64,000 nucleotides of DNA from Streptomyces sp. G-G2 (GCF_030063135.1 NZ_JASISO010000041.1:1-64000); one strand, 5' to 3'; shown: positions 8,605 through 17,451, numbered from the stretch's first letter. Notes: a model not told the origin generated them from the sequence alone. Translations and numbers: made by a program.

Positions 8605-11600
8605 GTGAGCGTGCGAGTAACGGCGGCCCAGGGCGGCGTGGACCCCTTCGGGACGGCCCGGCTGCGACGCGGAGTCCTCGATTCCTGGGGCGCGGGTCCG
8701 GCCCGGTTCCGGGAGGACGCCAACGCCGAGGAGGACCTGGCGCTCGGCGGCTACCGGGACCGGCTCGTGGTGGAGCTGGCGCAGAACGCGGCCGACGCCG
8801 CCGCCCGCGCCGGTACCTCCGGGCGGCTGCGCCTGACCCTGCACTCCGGCGAGGGCGGCCACGGCGTCCTCGCCGTCGCCAACACCGGTGCCCCGCTGGA
8901 CGCCACCGGCGTCGAGTCCCTGAGCACCCTGCGCGCCTCCGCCAAGCGCGAGGCCGCCGGGGCGCGGCCCGGGGAGACCGCGTGGGAGAGCGTCGGCCGG
9001 TTCGGCGTCGGCTTCGCCGCCGTCCTCGCCGTCAGCGACGAACCCGCCGTCGTCGGCCGCCACGGCGGAGTCCGCTGGTCACTGGCCGAGGCCCGCGAAC
9101 TGGCCCGGGGCGCCGCCCAGGGCAGCCCCGGCCTCGGCGACGAACTCCGTCGCCGCGACGGCCACGTACCGCTGCTGCGCCTGCCGCTGCCCGCCGAGGG
9201 CACCGCCCCCGACGGCTACGACACCGTGGTCATCCTGCCGCTGCGCGACGCGGCCGCCGCCGACCTCGTGGAGCGGCTGCTGGCCGGGATCGACGACGCC
9301 CTGCTGCTGACCCTGCCCGGGCTGACCGAGGTGGCCGTGGAGACGGCGGCGGGCGTACGGATCCTGCGCCGCCGCGCCGAAGGCCCGTACACGGTCATCG
9401 AGGACAGCGCCCGCGAGCGGGACCGGGGCGACGCCGCCCGGCGCTGGCGGACCGTGCGGCACACCGGAGCCATCGACCGCGAACTGCTCGCCGACCGGCC
9501 CGTCGAGGAGCGGCTGCGGCCCGCCTGGACCGTGTCCTGGTCGGTGCCCGTCGACGACGGGGGCGCGCCCGTACGTCCGGACACCGCGCCCGTCGTGCAC
9601 GCGCCGACCCCCACCGACGAGCCCCTCGGCATCCCCGCGCTGCTCATCGCGACCCTGCCCCTGGACACCGCCCGCCGCCACCCCGCGCCCGGGCCGCTGA
9701 CCGACTTCCTGGTCGAGCGGGCCGCCGACGCCTACGCCGAACTCCTCGGCACCTGGGAGCCGGTGAGCACCGCCCTGGTCGACCTGGTGCCCGGGCCGCT
9801 GGGCCGGGGCGAGCTGGACGGCGCGCTGCGGGAGGCCGTGCTGCGGCGGCTGCCCCGCACCGCGTTCCTCGCCCCCGCCGCCACCCCCGCCACCGGTGCG
9901 GGGGAGCCGCAGGAGGGCCGGGCCGCCCTGCGCCCCTTCGAGGCCGAGGTGGTGGAGGGAGCGGGCGCCGACACCGTACGGGTCCTGGCCGAGGTGCTGC
10001 CGACCCTGCTCCCCGCCGGGCTGGAGCGGCGCTCCGAACTGCGCACCCTGGGCGTCGGACGGCTGCCGCTGGGCGACGCGATCGAGCGGATCGCGGGCGC
10101 GGACCGGCCGCCGCACTGGTGGTACCGGCTGTACGACACCCTCGCCGGGGTGGACCCGGACCGCCTCTCGGGCCTGCCCGTGCCGCTGGCCCCGACCGGC
10201 GACGAGCCGGAGCCCGCGGGGAAGGCCGCCGACGACGGCGACCACGACTTCGACGACTTCGGGCGGCCCGCCGCCGCCTCCGGGATCCGTACCGCCATCG
10301 GCCCCCGGCACATCCTGCTCCCCGGCCCCGGCACCCCCGCCGGACTGACCCGGCTCGGCCTCAAGGTGGCCCACCCGGACGCCGCGCACCCGCTGCTGGA
10401 GAAGCTGGGCGCACTGCCCGCGAGCCCGCGCGCCGTGCTGACCACCCCGCAGGTGCGGGCCGCCGTGGCCGCCTCCCTGGACGCGGGTGAGATCTGGGAC
10501 GAGGACGCCCTCGACCCCGACGAGCTGGCCGCCATCGTCCTGGGCCTGGTCCGTGACGCGGACCTCGCCCCGGGCGACGAGCCCTGGCTGGGCGCGCTGG
10601 CGCTGCCCGACGAGGACGGCGAACTCACCCCGGCCGGTGAACTGCTGCTCCCCGGCAGCCCGTTGGCCTCGGTGATCCGCGAGGACGAGATCCCGTACGT
10701 CGACGCCGCACTCGCCGAGACGTGGGGCGCGGGCCCGCTCAGCGCCTGCGGGGTACTGGCCGAGTTCCAGCTCGTACGGGCCACCGACGTGGTCCTCGAC
10801 CCCGACGAACTGGAGCCGCGCGAGGGCGACTTCGCCGAGCCCGACGACGCGGGGCTGCTGGACGCGGTCGACGTGTGGTGCGAGGACCTGCTCGACCAGT
10901 TCCCCGACACCCCGGTCCCGCCGGTCGCCACCGAGCTGGTCGCCGTACGGGACCTGGACCTGGTCGACGACGACTGCTGGCCCCGCGCGCTGGCGATGCT
11001 CGCGCGGCCGCCGTTCCGCGACGCGCTGACCCAGCCCGTGCGGATCCTGCTGCCGGACGGCACCACGCAGTCCGTCCGCCCGTACACCGCGTGGTGGCTG
11101 CGCGACCACCCGGTGCTCGACGGCCGCCGCCCGGCGGGCCTGCGCGCGGCGGGCGGGGATCCGCTGCTCGCCGGGCTGTACGCCCCGGCCGACGCCACCG
11201 GTTTCGAGGACGAGCAGGTGCTGCGGGCCCTGGGCGTACGGACGTCCGTGGCCGCGCTGCTGGACGAGCCCGGGGGCGCGGCCGAGCTGCTGGGGCGGCT
11301 CGCCGACCCGGACCGCGAGGTGAGCGGGCACCAGCTGCACGCCCTGTACGGGGCCCTGGCGGACCTGGAGCCCGAGCAGGTGACCCTGCCCGACGAGCTG
11401 CGCGCGGTGGTGGACGGCGAGGTGGTGGTGGTGGACGCGGCCGACGCGCTGGTCGCCGACGCCCCGGACCTGCTCCCGCTGACGGCGGGCCTGCCGCTGC
11501 TGCCGGTGGCTCCGGCGCGGGCGGCCGATCTGGCGGAGCTGCTCCAGGTGCGGCGCCTCTCGGACACGGTGGCGGCGGAGGTCGACGCCCCGGGCGAGGA

Positions 11601-11865
11601 GCGCGAGGTGCCGGAGCGGGTACGCACCCTGCTGGGCCCGGCCACCCCGGCGACGTACGTCGAGCACGAGGAGCTGGTCGCGGGCGGTGTCGAGCTGGAC
11701 TGGCGGCGCACCCCGGACGGCATCCTGCACGCGGCCACCCTGGAAGGCGTGGCGGCGGGTCTGGCCTGGGCGGCGGGCCAGTGGCCGCGCCGCTTCGAGG
11801 TGGCGGCCCTCCTGGAGGACCCGTCCCGGACGGCGGAACTGGCCCGGGACCGCTGGTTCGACTAG
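8605..11865 (+). CDS. Sacsin/Hsp90-like ATP-binding protein
   Basis: The 1086-aa product starts at a GTG with GGAGG 7 nt upstream (8593-8597). The N-terminal 200 residues form a GHKL-type ATPase: VELAQNAADAAAR is the Asn-containing N-box, and VGRFGVGFAAVLAVSD is the glycine-rich ATP-lid box, as in Hsp90 and the sacsin repeat domain. The remaining 850 residues are Leu/Asp/Glu/Pro-rich, without membrane segments or a recognised catalytic domain. Such proteins are widespread in actinomycetes, often annotated as molecular chaperones, with unknown clients. It stands alone in its orientation, followed by a separate promoter at 11911. A cytoplasmic chaperone-like role is inferred only from the ATPase fold. 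Confidence 0.82.
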   Translation: MSVRVTAAQGGVDPFGTARLRRGVLDSWGAGPARFREDANAEEDLALGGYRDRLVVELAQNAADAAARAGTSGRLRLTLHSGEGGHGVLAVANTGAPLDATGVESLSTLRASAKREAAGARPGETAWESVGRFGVGFAAVLAVSDEPAVVGRHGGVRWSLAEARELARGAAQGSPGLGDELRRRDGHVPLLRLPLPAEGTAPDGYDTVVILPLRDAAAADLVERLLAGIDDALLLTLPGLTEVAVETAAGVRILRRRAEGPYTVIEDSARERDRGDAARRWRTVRHTGAIDRELLADRPVEERLRPAWTVSWSVPVDDGGAPVRPDTAPVVHAPTPTDEPLGIPALLIATLPLDTARRHPAPGPLTDFLVERAADAYAELLGTWEPVSTALVDLVPGPLGRGELDGALREAVLRRLPRTAFLAPAATPATGAGEPQEGRAALRPFEAEVVEGAGADTVRVLAEVLPTLLPAGLERRSELRTLGVGRLPLGDAIERIAGADRPPHWWYRLYDTLAGVDPDRLSGLPVPLAPTGDEPEPAGKAADDGDHDFDDFGRPAAASGIRTAIGPRHILLPGPGTPAGLTRLGLKVAHPDAAHPLLEKLGALPASPRAVLTTPQVRAAVAASLDAGEIWDEDALDPDELAAIVLGLVRDADLAPGDEPWLGALALPDEDGELTPAGELLLPGSPLASVIREDEIPYVDAALAETWGAGPLSACGVLAEFQLVRATDVVLDPDELEPREGDFAEPDDAGLLDAVDVWCEDLLDQFPDTPVPPVATELVAVRDLDLVDDDCWPRALAMLARPPFRDALTQPVRILLPDGTTQSVRPYTAWWLRDHPVLDGRRPAGLRAAGGDPLLAGLYAPADATGFEDEQVLRALGVRTSVAALLDEPGGAAELLGRLADPDREVSGHQLHALYGALADLEPEQVTLPDELRAVVDGEVVVVDAADALVADAPDLLPLTAGLPLLPVAPARAADLAELLQVRRLSDTVAAEVDAPGEEREVPERVRTLLGPATPATYVEHEELVAGGVELDWRRTPDGILHAATLEGVAAGLAWAAGQWPRRFEVAALLEDPSRTAELARDRWFD

Positions 11866-11910
11866 CGGGGCCGACCCGGCCCGGGCCGCTGTGACCTCTC
11901 CCACCCCCTC

Positions 11911-11940
11911 TTGCCAGAGGAAGGAAGGGTTACCTAAGTT
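11911..11940 (+). promoter_or_regulatory. Promoter for leaderless 11947 gene
   Basis: -35 TTGCCA (11911-11916), an 18-bp spacer, and -10 TAAGTT (11935-11940) ending 6 nt before the ATG at 11947. The AGGAAGGAAGG inside the spacer is too far upstream to be the ribosome binding site. Confidence 0.6.
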
Positions 11941-11946
11941 CGAAGC

Positions 11947-12222
11947 ATGCCCCCACAGCAGCCCGACCCCGCACCGCTCGGCTCCCCCGCACCGTTCGAC
12001 TTCAGCGTCGACCTCGCCGCGCACGAGACGCTCCGGCGGGCCCACGTCATGGCCGCCCTCGGCCCCGACTGGGACCCCGTCGAGGTGCTGCGCGGCGAGG
12101 AGGCGGCGTACGGCCTGCTGTACTCCGGCCTCGACGAGCAGCAGCAGCGCGTGTACGACGATCTCGTCGCGGCCGGTGTGCTGCCCGCGCGCGGGGGCGG
12201 GGGCGGCCGTGCTGCCGCTTGA
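11947..12222 (+). CDS. Small hypothetical protein (DUF6400-like)
   Basis: The 91-aa acidic protein starts MPPQQPDPAPLG, has a helical core (FDFSVDLAAHETLRRAHVMA, then LGPDWDPVEVLRGEEAAYGL) and ends in a Gly/Arg/Ala tail. It resembles short actinobacterial proteins grouped as DUF6400; function is unknown. Its promoter looks leaderless. The next gene starts inside its last codons, so the two are probably co-translated. Confidence 0.7.
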   Translation: MPPQQPDPAPLGSPAPFDFSVDLAAHETLRRAHVMAALGPDWDPVEVLRGEEAAYGLLYSGLDEQQQRVYDDLVAAGVLPARGGGGGRAAA

Positions 12223-12469
12223 CCCGCAGGCGGACATCGGCCGCCGGGCCTGGGTGGCCTGCCCGAACTGCGCCGACAGCCGCGGCTGCGCGCCGTGCGA
12301 GGAGCGGCGTACCTGCTCCACGCACTGGCGCTACCTGTTGACCAACACCGGCAGCCTGCTGCACCTGCAGTGCCCCTCGTGCACCCACGTCTGGACCCAC
12401 GAGACCGGTTTCGGAGCCACCCGCTCCACCCGGTGGAACCGGGTCGTGGGCGGCCTCTCCCGGCCGTAG
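12209..12469 (+). CDS. Small cysteine-rich zinc-ribbon-like protein
   Basis: A GTG at 12209 overlaps the end of the upstream gene by 14 bp and opens an 86-aa frame. It contains CPNC, CAPC, a further CST and CPSC, followed by HVWTHE. Two CxxC knuckles plus extra Cys/His suggest a zinc ribbon or treble-clef fold. Reading starts in the G-rich tail of the upstream gene, which offers a plausible ribosome binding site. Function is unknown. It converges on the P-type ATPase gene with only 14 bp between the stops. Confidence 0.65.
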   Translation: MLPLDPQADIGRRAWVACPNCADSRGCAPCEERRTCSTHWRYLLTNTGSLLHLQCPSCTHVWTHETGFGATRSTRWNRVVGGLSRP

Positions 12470-12483
12470 CGCCGGTCAGGCGG

Positions 12484-14952
12484 TCAGGCCGGGAACTTGC
12501 GGTCGACCCAGCGGAAGACGACCTCGATCAGGGCGGACGCCACCACCGCGATCCCGACGGCCGTCCACGGCATCACCGCGCCCTCCAGCTTCAGCTGGAA
12601 GAAGTCCTGCAGCCACGGCACCACGAGGACCACCAGGAAGGCCGCGCCCATCGCGCCGACCAGGGCCACCCGCCACCACGTGTAGGGCCGGGCGATGATC
12701 GCCAGGACCCACATCGAGGTCAGGAACAGGGCCAGGGTCGCGGCGCTGGTCTCGGCCTTGAGGGAGTCCTCCCCGGCGTAGTGGGCGCGCGCGATCAGGT
12801 ACGTCACGAAGGTGGCGACAGCCGCGATCACCCCGCCGGGGATGGCGTAGCGCATCACGCGTTTCACGAAGTGCGGCTGGGCCCGCTCCCGGTTCGGCGC
12901 CAGGGCCAGGAAGAAGGCCGGGATGCCGATGGTGAGCGTGGACAGCAGGGTCAGGTGGCGCGGCAGGAAGGGGTACTCGACCTGGCTGCACACCACCAGG
13001 ATCGCGAGCAGCACCGAGTAGACGGTCTTGGTGAGGAACAGCGTCGCGACCCGGGTGATGTTGCCGATGACGCGGCGGCCCTCGGCCACCACCGAGGGCA
13101 GGGTCGCGAAGCTGTTGTTGAGCAGGACGATCTGGGCGACCGCGCGGGTCGCCTCCGAGCCGGAGCCCATCGAGACGCCGATGTCGGAGTCCTTGAGGGC
13201 GAGGACGTCGTTGACCCCGTCGCCGGTCATGGCGACGGTGTGGCCCCGGGACTGGAGGGCGGCGACCATGTCCCGCTTCTGCTGCGGGGTGACCCGGCCG
13301 AAGACCGAGTTCTCGTCGAGGACCTTGGCCAGCTCGTCCCGGTCGGTGGGCAGGTCGCGCGCGTCGACGGTGTTCTCGGCGCCCGCCAGACCCAGCTTGC
13401 CCGCGACCGCGCCGACCGAGACCGCGTTGTCGCCGGAGATGACCTTCGTCTGGACGTTCTGCTCGGCGAAGTAGCGCAGGGTGTCGGCGGCGTCGGGGCG
13501 CAGCCGCTGTTCGAGCACGACCAGGGCGGTGGGCTTGACGGCGCTGGTGACCTTCTCGTCGTCGAGTTCGTGGCCGGAGCGGGCCAGCAGCAGGACGCGC
13601 AGGCCCTGTTCGTTCAGCTCGTTGATCTCGTCGAGGGCCGGATCGCCGACGGGCAGCAGTACGTCGGGGGCGCCGAGCAGCCAGGTGGAGTTCTCGCCGT
13701 CGCCCTCGCTGAAGCTGGCGCCGCTGTACTTGCGGGCGGAGGAGAAGGGCAGCGACTCGGTGCAGCGCCACTCCTGGCTGTCGGGGTAGGCGTCGATGAT
13801 GGCCTGGAGGCTGGCGTTGGGGCGCGGGTCGGACTCGCCGAGGGCGCCGAGGACCTTCTGTACGTACGCCGGGTCCGCGCCGCCGAGGGGGCGCAGCTCG
13901 GTGACGTCCATGCCGCCCTCGGTGAGGGTGCCGGTCTTGTCGAGGCATACGACGTTCACCCGGGCGAGGCCCTCGATGGCGGGCAGTTCCTGCACGAGGC
14001 ACTGCTTGCGGCCGAGCCGGATGACACCGATGGCGAAGGCCACGGAGGTGAGCAGGACCAGGCCCTCGGGGATCATCGGGACGATGCCGCCGACGGTGCG
14101 GGCGATGGAGTCCTTGAGGTTGGAGTCCTTGACGACGAGCTGGCTGATGACCAGGCCGAGGGAGGTCGGGATCATCATCCAGGTGACGTACTTGAGGATG
14201 GTGGAGATACCGGTGCGCAGCTCGGAGTGGACGAGCGTGAAGCGGGAGGCCTCTTCGGCGAGCTGGGCGGCGTAGGCCTCGCGGCCCACTTTGGTCGCGG
14301 TGAAGGCGCCACCGCCCGCGACGACGAAGGAGCCGGACATCACGGGGTCGCCGGGCTTCTTGAGGACCGGGTCGGCCTCGCCGGTGAGCAGGGATTCGTC
14401 GATCTCCAGGCCGTCGGCCTCGCCGGTGACGCCGTCGACGACGACCTTGTCGCCGGGGCCGAGTTCGATGACGTCGCCGAGGACGATCTCGGAGGTGGAG
14501 ATCTCGGCGGCGCTGCCGTCGCGGCGGACGCTGGGCTTGGCCTCGCCGATGACGGCGAGGCCGTCGAGGGTCTTCTTCGCGCGCAGTTCCTGGATGATGC
14601 CGATGCCCGTGTTCGCGATGATCACGAAGCCGAAGAGGCTGTCCTGGATCGGCGCGACGAAGAGCATGACCGCCCAGAGCACGCCGATGATCGCGTTGAA
14701 CCGGGTGAAGACGTTGGCCCGGACGATGTCCGGGGTGGAGCGCGAGGAGCGGACGGGGACGTCGTTGACCTCCCCGCGGGCGACGCGTTCGGCGACTTCG
14801 GCGGTGGTGAGGCCGCCCGCCCGGAAACGGGGTGCGGGCGGTGGCACCGGGTGTACCGGGTCCAGCTCCGCCCCCGCGTCGATGGCGGTGGGGGCGGCGG
14901 CACGGCCGCCCGGCTCCTGCCCATCGGAATCGATCTTCGCCCGCTGCGTCAT
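12484..14952 (-). CDS. HAD-IC family P-type cation ATPase
   Basis: This 822-aa integral membrane pump has all P-type ATPase signatures: actuator LLTGEADPV, the phosphorylated Asp338 in CLDKTGTLT, a nucleotide-binding region, and the hinge MTGDGVNDVLALKDSDIG. The M4 motif reads PEGLVLLTS, as in the P2/P3 branch. Metal-binding N-terminal domains and a CPC motif are absent, so a heavy-metal P1B pump is unlikely. Ca2+, Mg2+ or another light cation is more likely, but this is inference. The last 200 residues supply the C-terminal helices. The ATG at 14952 lies 7 nt after TACCGT. Confidence 0.9.
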   Translation of the reverse strand: MTQRAKIDSDGQEPGGRAAAPTAIDAGAELDPVHPVPPPAPRFRAGGLTTAEVAERVARGEVNDVPVRSSRSTPDIVRANVFTRFNAIIGVLWAVMLFVAPIQDSLFGFVIIANTGIGIIQELRAKKTLDGLAVIGEAKPSVRRDGSAAEISTSEIVLGDVIELGPGDKVVVDGVTGEADGLEIDESLLTGEADPVLKKPGDPVMSGSFVVAGGGAFTATKVGREAYAAQLAEEASRFTLVHSELRTGISTILKYVTWMMIPTSLGLVISQLVVKDSNLKDSIARTVGGIVPMIPEGLVLLTSVAFAIGVIRLGRKQCLVQELPAIEGLARVNVVCLDKTGTLTEGGMDVTELRPLGGADPAYVQKVLGALGESDPRPNASLQAIIDAYPDSQEWRCTESLPFSSARKYSGASFSEGDGENSTWLLGAPDVLLPVGDPALDEINELNEQGLRVLLLARSGHELDDEKVTSAVKPTALVVLEQRLRPDAADTLRYFAEQNVQTKVISGDNAVSVGAVAGKLGLAGAENTVDARDLPTDRDELAKVLDENSVFGRVTPQQKRDMVAALQSRGHTVAMTGDGVNDVLALKDSDIGVSMGSGSEATRAVAQIVLLNNSFATLPSVVAEGRRVIGNITRVATLFLTKTVYSVLLAILVVCSQVEYPFLPRHLTLLSTLTIGIPAFFLALAPNRERAQPHFVKRVMRYAIPGGVIAAVATFVTYLIARAHYAGEDSLKAETSAATLALFLTSMWVLAIIARPYTWWRVALVGAMGAAFLVVLVVPWLQDFFQLKLEGAVMPWTAVGIAVVASALIEVVFRWVDRKFPA

Positions 14953-14959
14953 GCTTTCG

Positions 14960-14965
14960 ACGGTA
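14960..14965 (-). promoter_or_regulatory. -10 element, leaderless P-type ATPase transcript
   Basis: TACCGT on the minus strand ends 7 nt before the ATG at 14952. A TTCGAA-centred palindrome lies immediately upstream. Confidence 0.45.
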
Positions 14966-15046
14966 AACGGCGTTCGAACCGTTCACCCGCCGAGCGGGTC
15001 GAAGATCCGACTTCGGGATGACCGAAATCGTCCCTTGGGACTCCTT

Positions 15047-15442
15047 CTACCCGGCGGTCCGGTGCCCGGGGGGCTTGACGTGGGCCGCGGGGTCCGCTTC
15101 GGCTGCCCGGGACGTCTCCCCGGCCTGCGATTCCCCGGCCTGCGCTTGCGCGTGGGGTTCCGCGGTCTGCGCTTGCGCGTGGGCTGCCGCCGCCCGGGCC
15201 GCCGCGTGCCGCTTGAGGGCGGCGTCGCGCCCGCGGACGTACCAGAGGCCGATGAGGCCGAGCACCCCGCCCGCCGCGCAGCACCACAGCCACCACAGCA
15301 TCTCGTGGTCCGCGAACCAGCCGTAGAAGGGCAGCTGCACGAGGAAGAGCGCGAACCAGAGAATCGTGCCACCGGTGACGGTCGCGACGATCGGGCCCTC
15401 CAGGGGCTCGGGCGCCTCGTGCTGTGCGGTCCATTTCGCCAT
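15047..15442 (-). CDS. DUF2530 small membrane protein
   Basis: The 131-aa protein has two closely spaced transmembrane helices (about residues 22-42 and 50-68), then WYVRGRDAALKRHAAAR. A long Ala/Gln/His/Glu-rich C-terminal tail follows, containing imperfect AHAQAQ repeats. The N-terminal part matches DUF2530, an actinobacterial family often beside NCS2 permeases, as here, where the permease is divergent. Function is unknown. The tail varies in low-complexity content and probably carries no domain. TAGACT precedes the ATG by 6 nt. Confidence 0.82.
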   Translation of the reverse strand: MAKWTAQHEAPEPLEGPIVATVTGGTILWFALFLVQLPFYGWFADHEMLWWLWCCAAGGVLGLIGLWYVRGRDAALKRHAAARAAAAHAQAQTAEPHAQAQAGESQAGETSRAAEADPAAHVKPPGHRTAG

Positions 15443-15448
15443 GCCACC

Positions 15449-15454
15449 AGTCTA
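15449..15454 (-). promoter_or_regulatory. -10 element, leaderless DUF2530 transcript
   Basis: TAGACT on the minus strand ends 6 nt before the ATG at 15442. Confidence 0.5.
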
Positions 15455-15608
15455 TTCGGCGGCCCGGCGGGGGCCGGGGGCGGCCCGGCGCGGGCCGATG
15501 CCGCCCGATGCGGCCCGATGCGGCCAGTCACCGCAACGCTCTACGCGCGGAGATGGCGCCACACTTCTCATCTGTTCATACTGAAACGGTTTGCCTGTGA
15601 CGGGATTC

Positions 15609-15620
15609 GTTCGTACGAAC
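15609..15620. promoter_or_regulatory. Palindromic operator upstream of the NCS2 permease
   Basis: GTTCGTACGAAC is a perfect 12-bp palindrome 30 bp before the permease ATG. A second GAACCAGTTT motif lies at 15631-15640. This is a candidate binding site for a purine-responsive or GntR/TetR-type regulator; which protein binds is unknown. Confidence 0.45.
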
Positions 15621-15649
15621 CCACCAAAACGAACCAGTTTGAGGACCGC

Positions 15650-17089
15650 ATGAGCACCTCGGCACCCGCCGCGGCCCCCACTCCGACGCCCACCAGCGGC
15701 GTCGACCGCTACTTCAAGATCTCGGAGCGCGGCTCGACCGTCGCCCGCGAGGTCCGGGGCGGCTTCGCCACGTTCTTCGCGATGGCCTACATCATCGTGC
15801 TGAACCCGATCATCCTCGGCAGCGCGAAGGACATGTACGGCCACCAGCTCGACGGCGGCCAGCTGGTCACCGCCACCGTGCTGACCGCGGCCTTCTCCAC
15901 CCTGCTGATGGGTGTCATCGGCAACGTGCCGATCGCCCTGGCCGCCGGGCTCGGCGTGAACACGGTCGTCGCCCTCCAGCTCGCCCCGCGCATGAGCTGG
16001 CCGGAAGCCATGGGCATGGTGGTCCTCGCGGGCTTCATCGTGATGCTGCTGGTCGCCACCGGCCTGCGCGAGCGGGTCATGAACGCCGTACCGCTGGGCC
16101 TGCGCAAGGGCATCGCGATCGGCATCGGCCTCTTCATCATGCTGATCGGCCTCGTCGACTCGGGCTTCATCACCCGCATGCCCGACGCCGCGCACACCAC
16201 GGTCCCGCTCCAGCTCGGCAGCAACGGCCACCTGCACGGCTGGCCGGTACTGATCTTCGTGATCGGCGTCCTGCTCACCCTGGCGCTGATCATCCGCAAG
16301 ACGCCCGGCGCGATCCTGATCTCGATCGTCGCCATGACCGTCGTCGCGGTGGTGGTCCAGCTGGTCACCGAGCTGCCGGACGGGGCCTGGGGCCTGACGG
16401 TCCCCGAACTGCCGGGCAACCCGGTGGCCGCCCCCGACTTCGGTCTCGTCGGCCAGGTCAGCCTGTTCGGCGGCTTCCACAAGGTCGGCGTGCTGACCGG
16501 TGTCCTCTTCGTCTTCACCGTGCTGCTGTCCTGCTTCTTCGACGCGATGGGCACGATCCTCGGCGTCGGCGACGAGGCCAAGCTCATGGACAAGGACGGC
16601 AACTTCCCCGGCATCAACCGGGTCCTGCTGATCGACGGCCTCGCGGTCGCGTCCGGCGGAGCCACCTCCTCCTCGGCCACCACCTGCTTCGTGGAGTCCA
16701 CGGCGGGAGTCGGCGAGGGAGCCCGTACCGGTCTGGCGAACGTGGTCACCGGCGCTCTCTTCACGGTGGCGCTGTTCCTCACCCCGATCGCCACCATGGT
16801 CCCCTCGCAGGCGGCCACCCCCGCGCTGCTGGCGGTCGGCTTCCTGATCCTGGCCGGTTCGGTCAAGGACATCGACTGGAGCGACTTCACCATCGCCGTC
16901 CCCGCCTTCCTGGCGATGACGATGATGCCCTTCACCTACTCGATCACCAACGGCATCGGCATCGGCTTCGTGAGCTTCTGCGTGCTGCGGCTGGCGACCG
17001 GCCGGGGCCGCGAGGTCCCGGTGGCCATGTACGTCGTGTCGGCGGTCTTCGTCTTCTACTACGCGATGCCCGCGCTGGGCCTCACGTAG
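15650..17089 (+). CDS. NCS2-family purine/xanthine permease
   Basis: The 479-aa membrane protein starts at an ATG preceded by GAGGA. A Pro/Thr-rich N-terminus leads into GGFATFFAMAYIIVLNP and about twelve helices typical of the AzgA/PbuG branch of NCS2. It contains GLGVNTVVA and the late motif SSSATTCFVESTAGVGEGARTG, near the nucleobase-binding site. The family imports adenine, guanine, hypoxanthine or xanthine by proton symport. The stop codon lies inside a 27-bp tandem duplication. The divergent neighbour is DUF2530. The substrate within the purines cannot be settled from sequence alone. Confidence 0.92.
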   Translation: MSTSAPAAAPTPTPTSGVDRYFKISERGSTVAREVRGGFATFFAMAYIIVLNPIILGSAKDMYGHQLDGGQLVTATVLTAAFSTLLMGVIGNVPIALAAGLGVNTVVALQLAPRMSWPEAMGMVVLAGFIVMLLVATGLRERVMNAVPLGLRKGIAIGIGLFIMLIGLVDSGFITRMPDAAHTTVPLQLGSNGHLHGWPVLIFVIGVLLTLALIIRKTPGAILISIVAMTVVAVVVQLVTELPDGAWGLTVPELPGNPVAAPDFGLVGQVSLFGGFHKVGVLTGVLFVFTVLLSCFFDAMGTILGVGDEAKLMDKDGNFPGINRVLLIDGLAVASGGATSSSATTCFVESTAGVGEGARTGLANVVTGALFTVALFLTPIATMVPSQAATPALLAVGFLILAGSVKDIDWSDFTIAVPAFLAMTMMPFTYSITNGIGIGFVSFCVLRLATGRGREVPVAMYVVSAVFVFYYAMPALGLT

Positions 17090-17166
17090 CACTGCCCGCC
17101 GCCGGGCCTCACGTAGCACTGCCCGCGCGCCTGCCCGCGCGCCTGCCCGCGCGCCTGCCCGCGCGC
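17077..17166. repeat. Stop-spanning 27-bp duplication and four 12-bp repeats
   Basis: A 23-nt block at 17077-17099, containing the permease stop TAG, recurs at 17104-17126 (period 27). It is followed by four perfect copies of CTGCCCGCGCGC at 17119-17166. The pattern indicates recent replication slippage at the 3' end of the gene. Confidence 0.9.
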
Positions 17167-17183
17167 CCGCCCGCCCGACGGCC

Positions 17184-17366
17184 TCACGTCAGGCCGTAGA
17201 ACCTCTCCGTCTCGTCGACCGCCACCTTGAAGCGCTCGTCGAAGTCGTCGCGAATGAGCGTCCGGACCACATAGTCCTGGACGCTCATTCCGCGTTTTGA
17301 GGCGTGTTCCCGGAGCCGGTCCAGCAGCTCCCCGTCTATCCGCATGCTGAGCACATGAGTCCCCAT
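17184..17366 (-). CDS. Ribbon-helix-helix protein
   Basis: The 60-aa protein has a short beta strand (THVLSMRIDGELLDRL) followed by two helices (REHASKRGMSVQDYVVRTLI), the layout of CopG/Arc-type ribbon-helix-helix DNA-binding proteins. Such proteins serve as antitoxins or small repressors. No toxin gene is adjacent: the left neighbour is the NCS2 permease (convergent) and the right is a divergent marR gene. A solitary regulator is therefore more likely than a toxin-antitoxin module. Confidence 0.72.
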   Translation of the reverse strand: MGTHVLSMRIDGELLDRLREHASKRGMSVQDYVVRTLIRDDFDERFKVAVDETERFYGLT

Positions 17367-17451
17367 GCCCCACAGGGTCGGGGCACGAGGCGTGCACGCG
17401 AGTCACTTTCCGGAGCGGACTCACCCGTACGAGTGACGACAGGAACCCGGT

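Noticed and set aside
9079..12321. 1,080-codon minus-strand frame under the sacsin-like gene
   Set aside because: Low-complexity Arg/Gly/Gln composition and antisense to a protein with clear GHKL motifs.
12295..15021. Long plus-strand frame over the P-type ATPase gene
   Set aside because: Shadow frame; the minus strand encodes all P-type ATPase signatures.
17184..17366. Toxin-antitoxin module
   Set aside because: Only a ribbon-helix-helix frame is present; no toxin-like frame is adjacent.
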